From: Cellulophaga baltica
GTDB lineage: Bacteria; Bacteroidota; Bacteroidia; Flavobacteriales; Flavobacteriaceae
Length of the DNA stretch: 64,000 nt
Direction: 5' to 3'
Assembly (NCBI RefSeq): GCF_900102165.1
Contig: NZ_FNBD01000005.1
Span: forward strand, 1-64,000
Shown: piece after piece, positions 63,202-64,000 of the stretch
Layout of the letters: every line of letters begins with the position of its first letter
How positions within the stretch are numbered: position 1 is the first letter of the stretch
Made by a program: the position numbers and the translations under genes
Notes under the pieces: generated by a model
Told to the model about the DNA's origin: nothing
Seen by the model: the letters and a program-made list of their open reading frames with translations, nothing else
Databases searched by the model: none

Positions 63202-64000
63202 TTATTCTAATATTAGCTCTTTTCCTTTAGCGTTTGCTTCAGGAACTACCTCTAATTCAAATAAATCAGCACCTTTCTGTAGCGCTAAACTATCTGTATT
63301 TAATGTAATTAAACGCTCCCTATTAATATTTTTTAGGCTATCAAATGAATTAAAATTGTTGCCTTGAAGCTGTAAATATTTTAAATCTCCTAGCACATCT
63401 ATACCTTCAGGTACAGGTCCATAAAACTTATTATAAGCTAATGTAATTTCATACAATTTTGGTAATTTATCAAAATTAAGCCCAATAACTCCACTCAATT
63501 TGTTACCAAACAAGCCTAAAACCTCTAGGTTACATAAGCCCCCAAAAGATAACGGAATAGTGCCTTCTAAATAATTTCCAGAAAGATTAATGACTTTGAG
63601 GTTCTTAATCCTGCCAAGACTTTCTGGGATTACCCCTGTGAACGCATTGTTATATAGAGATAATATCTCTAATTGCTGTAATTGATTGATCGTAGAGGGA
63701 ATTTGATTTCTGAAATTATTCATTTCAAGACTAATCTCTTTTAATTCCACCAAACCTAAAAGCTCTTTTGGAAAATTACCTTTTAAATTATTTAAAGATA
63801 AATTTAAAATTTCTAGCTTTTTTAAATTCGAAATTTCCTTAGGAAGTATTCCTGTTAAGTTATTTCGTCCTAATTCAATCCCAACTACATGATTTTCTCT
63901 GATTCTTACGCCGTACCATTCCGTGACGGGTTGTGATAAGTCCCATTGAATATTCCACTGAGCACCTTTAGTAGCAGTAAATAATGACAATAATGCGTTC
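63202..64000 (-). CDS. leucine-rich repeat protein (partial, runs off the right edge)
   Basis: The frame is open to the window edge; the visible part begins NALLSLFTATKGAQWNIQW, a leader typical of secreted LRR proteins. About eight plant-like LRRs follow (pattern LxLxxNxLxGxIP): NNLTGILPKEISNLKKLEIL, NNAFTGVIPESLGRIKNLKV, GNYLEGTIPLSFGGLCNLEV and others. The C-terminus is short and acidic, without a sorting domain. The true start lies outside the window. Such proteins bind partners or polysaccharides at the cell surface; the specific role is unknown. Confidence 0.85.
   Translation of the reverse strand, partial: NALLSLFTATKGAQWNIQWDLSQPVTEWYGVRIRENHVVGIELGRNNLTGILPKEISNLKKLEILNLSLNNLKGNFPKELLGLVELKEISLEMNNFRNQIPSTINQLQQLEILSLYNNAFTGVIPESLGRIKNLKVINLSGNYLEGTIPLSFGGLCNLEVLGLFGNKLSGVIGLNFDKLPKLYEITLAYNKFYGPVPEGIDVLGDLKYLQLQGNNFNSFDSLKNINRERLITLNTDSLALQKGADLFELEVVPEANAKGKELILE

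Overview
The window looks like chromosome of a marine-type member of the Flavobacteriaceae (Bacteroidota). The evidence is an AT-rich base composition, the 5' end of a Bacteroidota-type 16S rRNA on the left edge, promoters of the flavobacterial form (TTG, about 19-20 bases, TAnnTTTG), SusC/SusD outer-membrane proteins, surface lipoproteins and several flavobacterial conserved families (GSCFA, DUF4230, DUF5522, DUF983). The genus cannot be fixed from this sequence alone.

Layout. 1-460: start of an rRNA operon running left, with a clear promoter. 461-7071: a porin-like barrel and a susC-susD pair, all leftward. 7377-11295: rnhB, a large lipoprotein and a DUF3108/TapB-like protein. 11318-14077: lipB, a Pmp3-type membrane peptide and divergent lysS. 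14464-18206: a large secreted zinc metalloprotease, two tiny membrane peptides and a Spy/CpxP-like protein. 18266-24254: a beta-glucosidase/glycosyltransferase pair, then hemL, a LysM glucosaminidase, a PLP deaminase/desulfhydrase and a small membrane protein, all leftward. 24431-28678: DUF5522, a DUF4136 lipoprotein, phenylalanine hydroxylase, DUF4230 and GSCFA. 28784-35266: alaS, then divergent M23 peptidase, MerR, LemA and two TPM-domain proteins. 35350-41393: der, choice-of-anchor I protein, era and an NhaC antiporter. 41626: initiator tRNA. 41811-44453: two unknown small genes and an oleate hydratase-like protein.

44708-47931 is the accessory island and the most interesting part. A complete three-gene HipBST-like toxin-antitoxin operon, with twin inverted-repeat operators, lies between two nearly identical GIY-YIG genes. 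The left GIY-YIG gene is fused in frame to what looks like the C-terminal tail of a type I restriction subunit (HsdR). A possible HsdR N-terminal stub overlaps the end of hipT. The right GIY-YIG gene is bracketed by two copies of an imperfect palindrome, one of which contains its stop codon. An interrupted open frame (45283-45723) lies inside the island.

48237-53607: DUF3761, an unknown membrane protein, small lipoproteins and a TPR histidine kinase with its response regulator, followed by a decayed DUF255/YyaL-type gene end (53820-54143). 54285-63037: AraC regulator, DUF983, small peptides, an NAD(P)-binding oxidoreductase and a leftward tripartite RND efflux operon (adaptor, pump, TolC) with a CPXCG zinc-ribbon protein. 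A leucine-rich repeat gene runs off the right edge. Most of the window is ordinary core genome. Many operons are separated by hairpin terminators that serve both strands.
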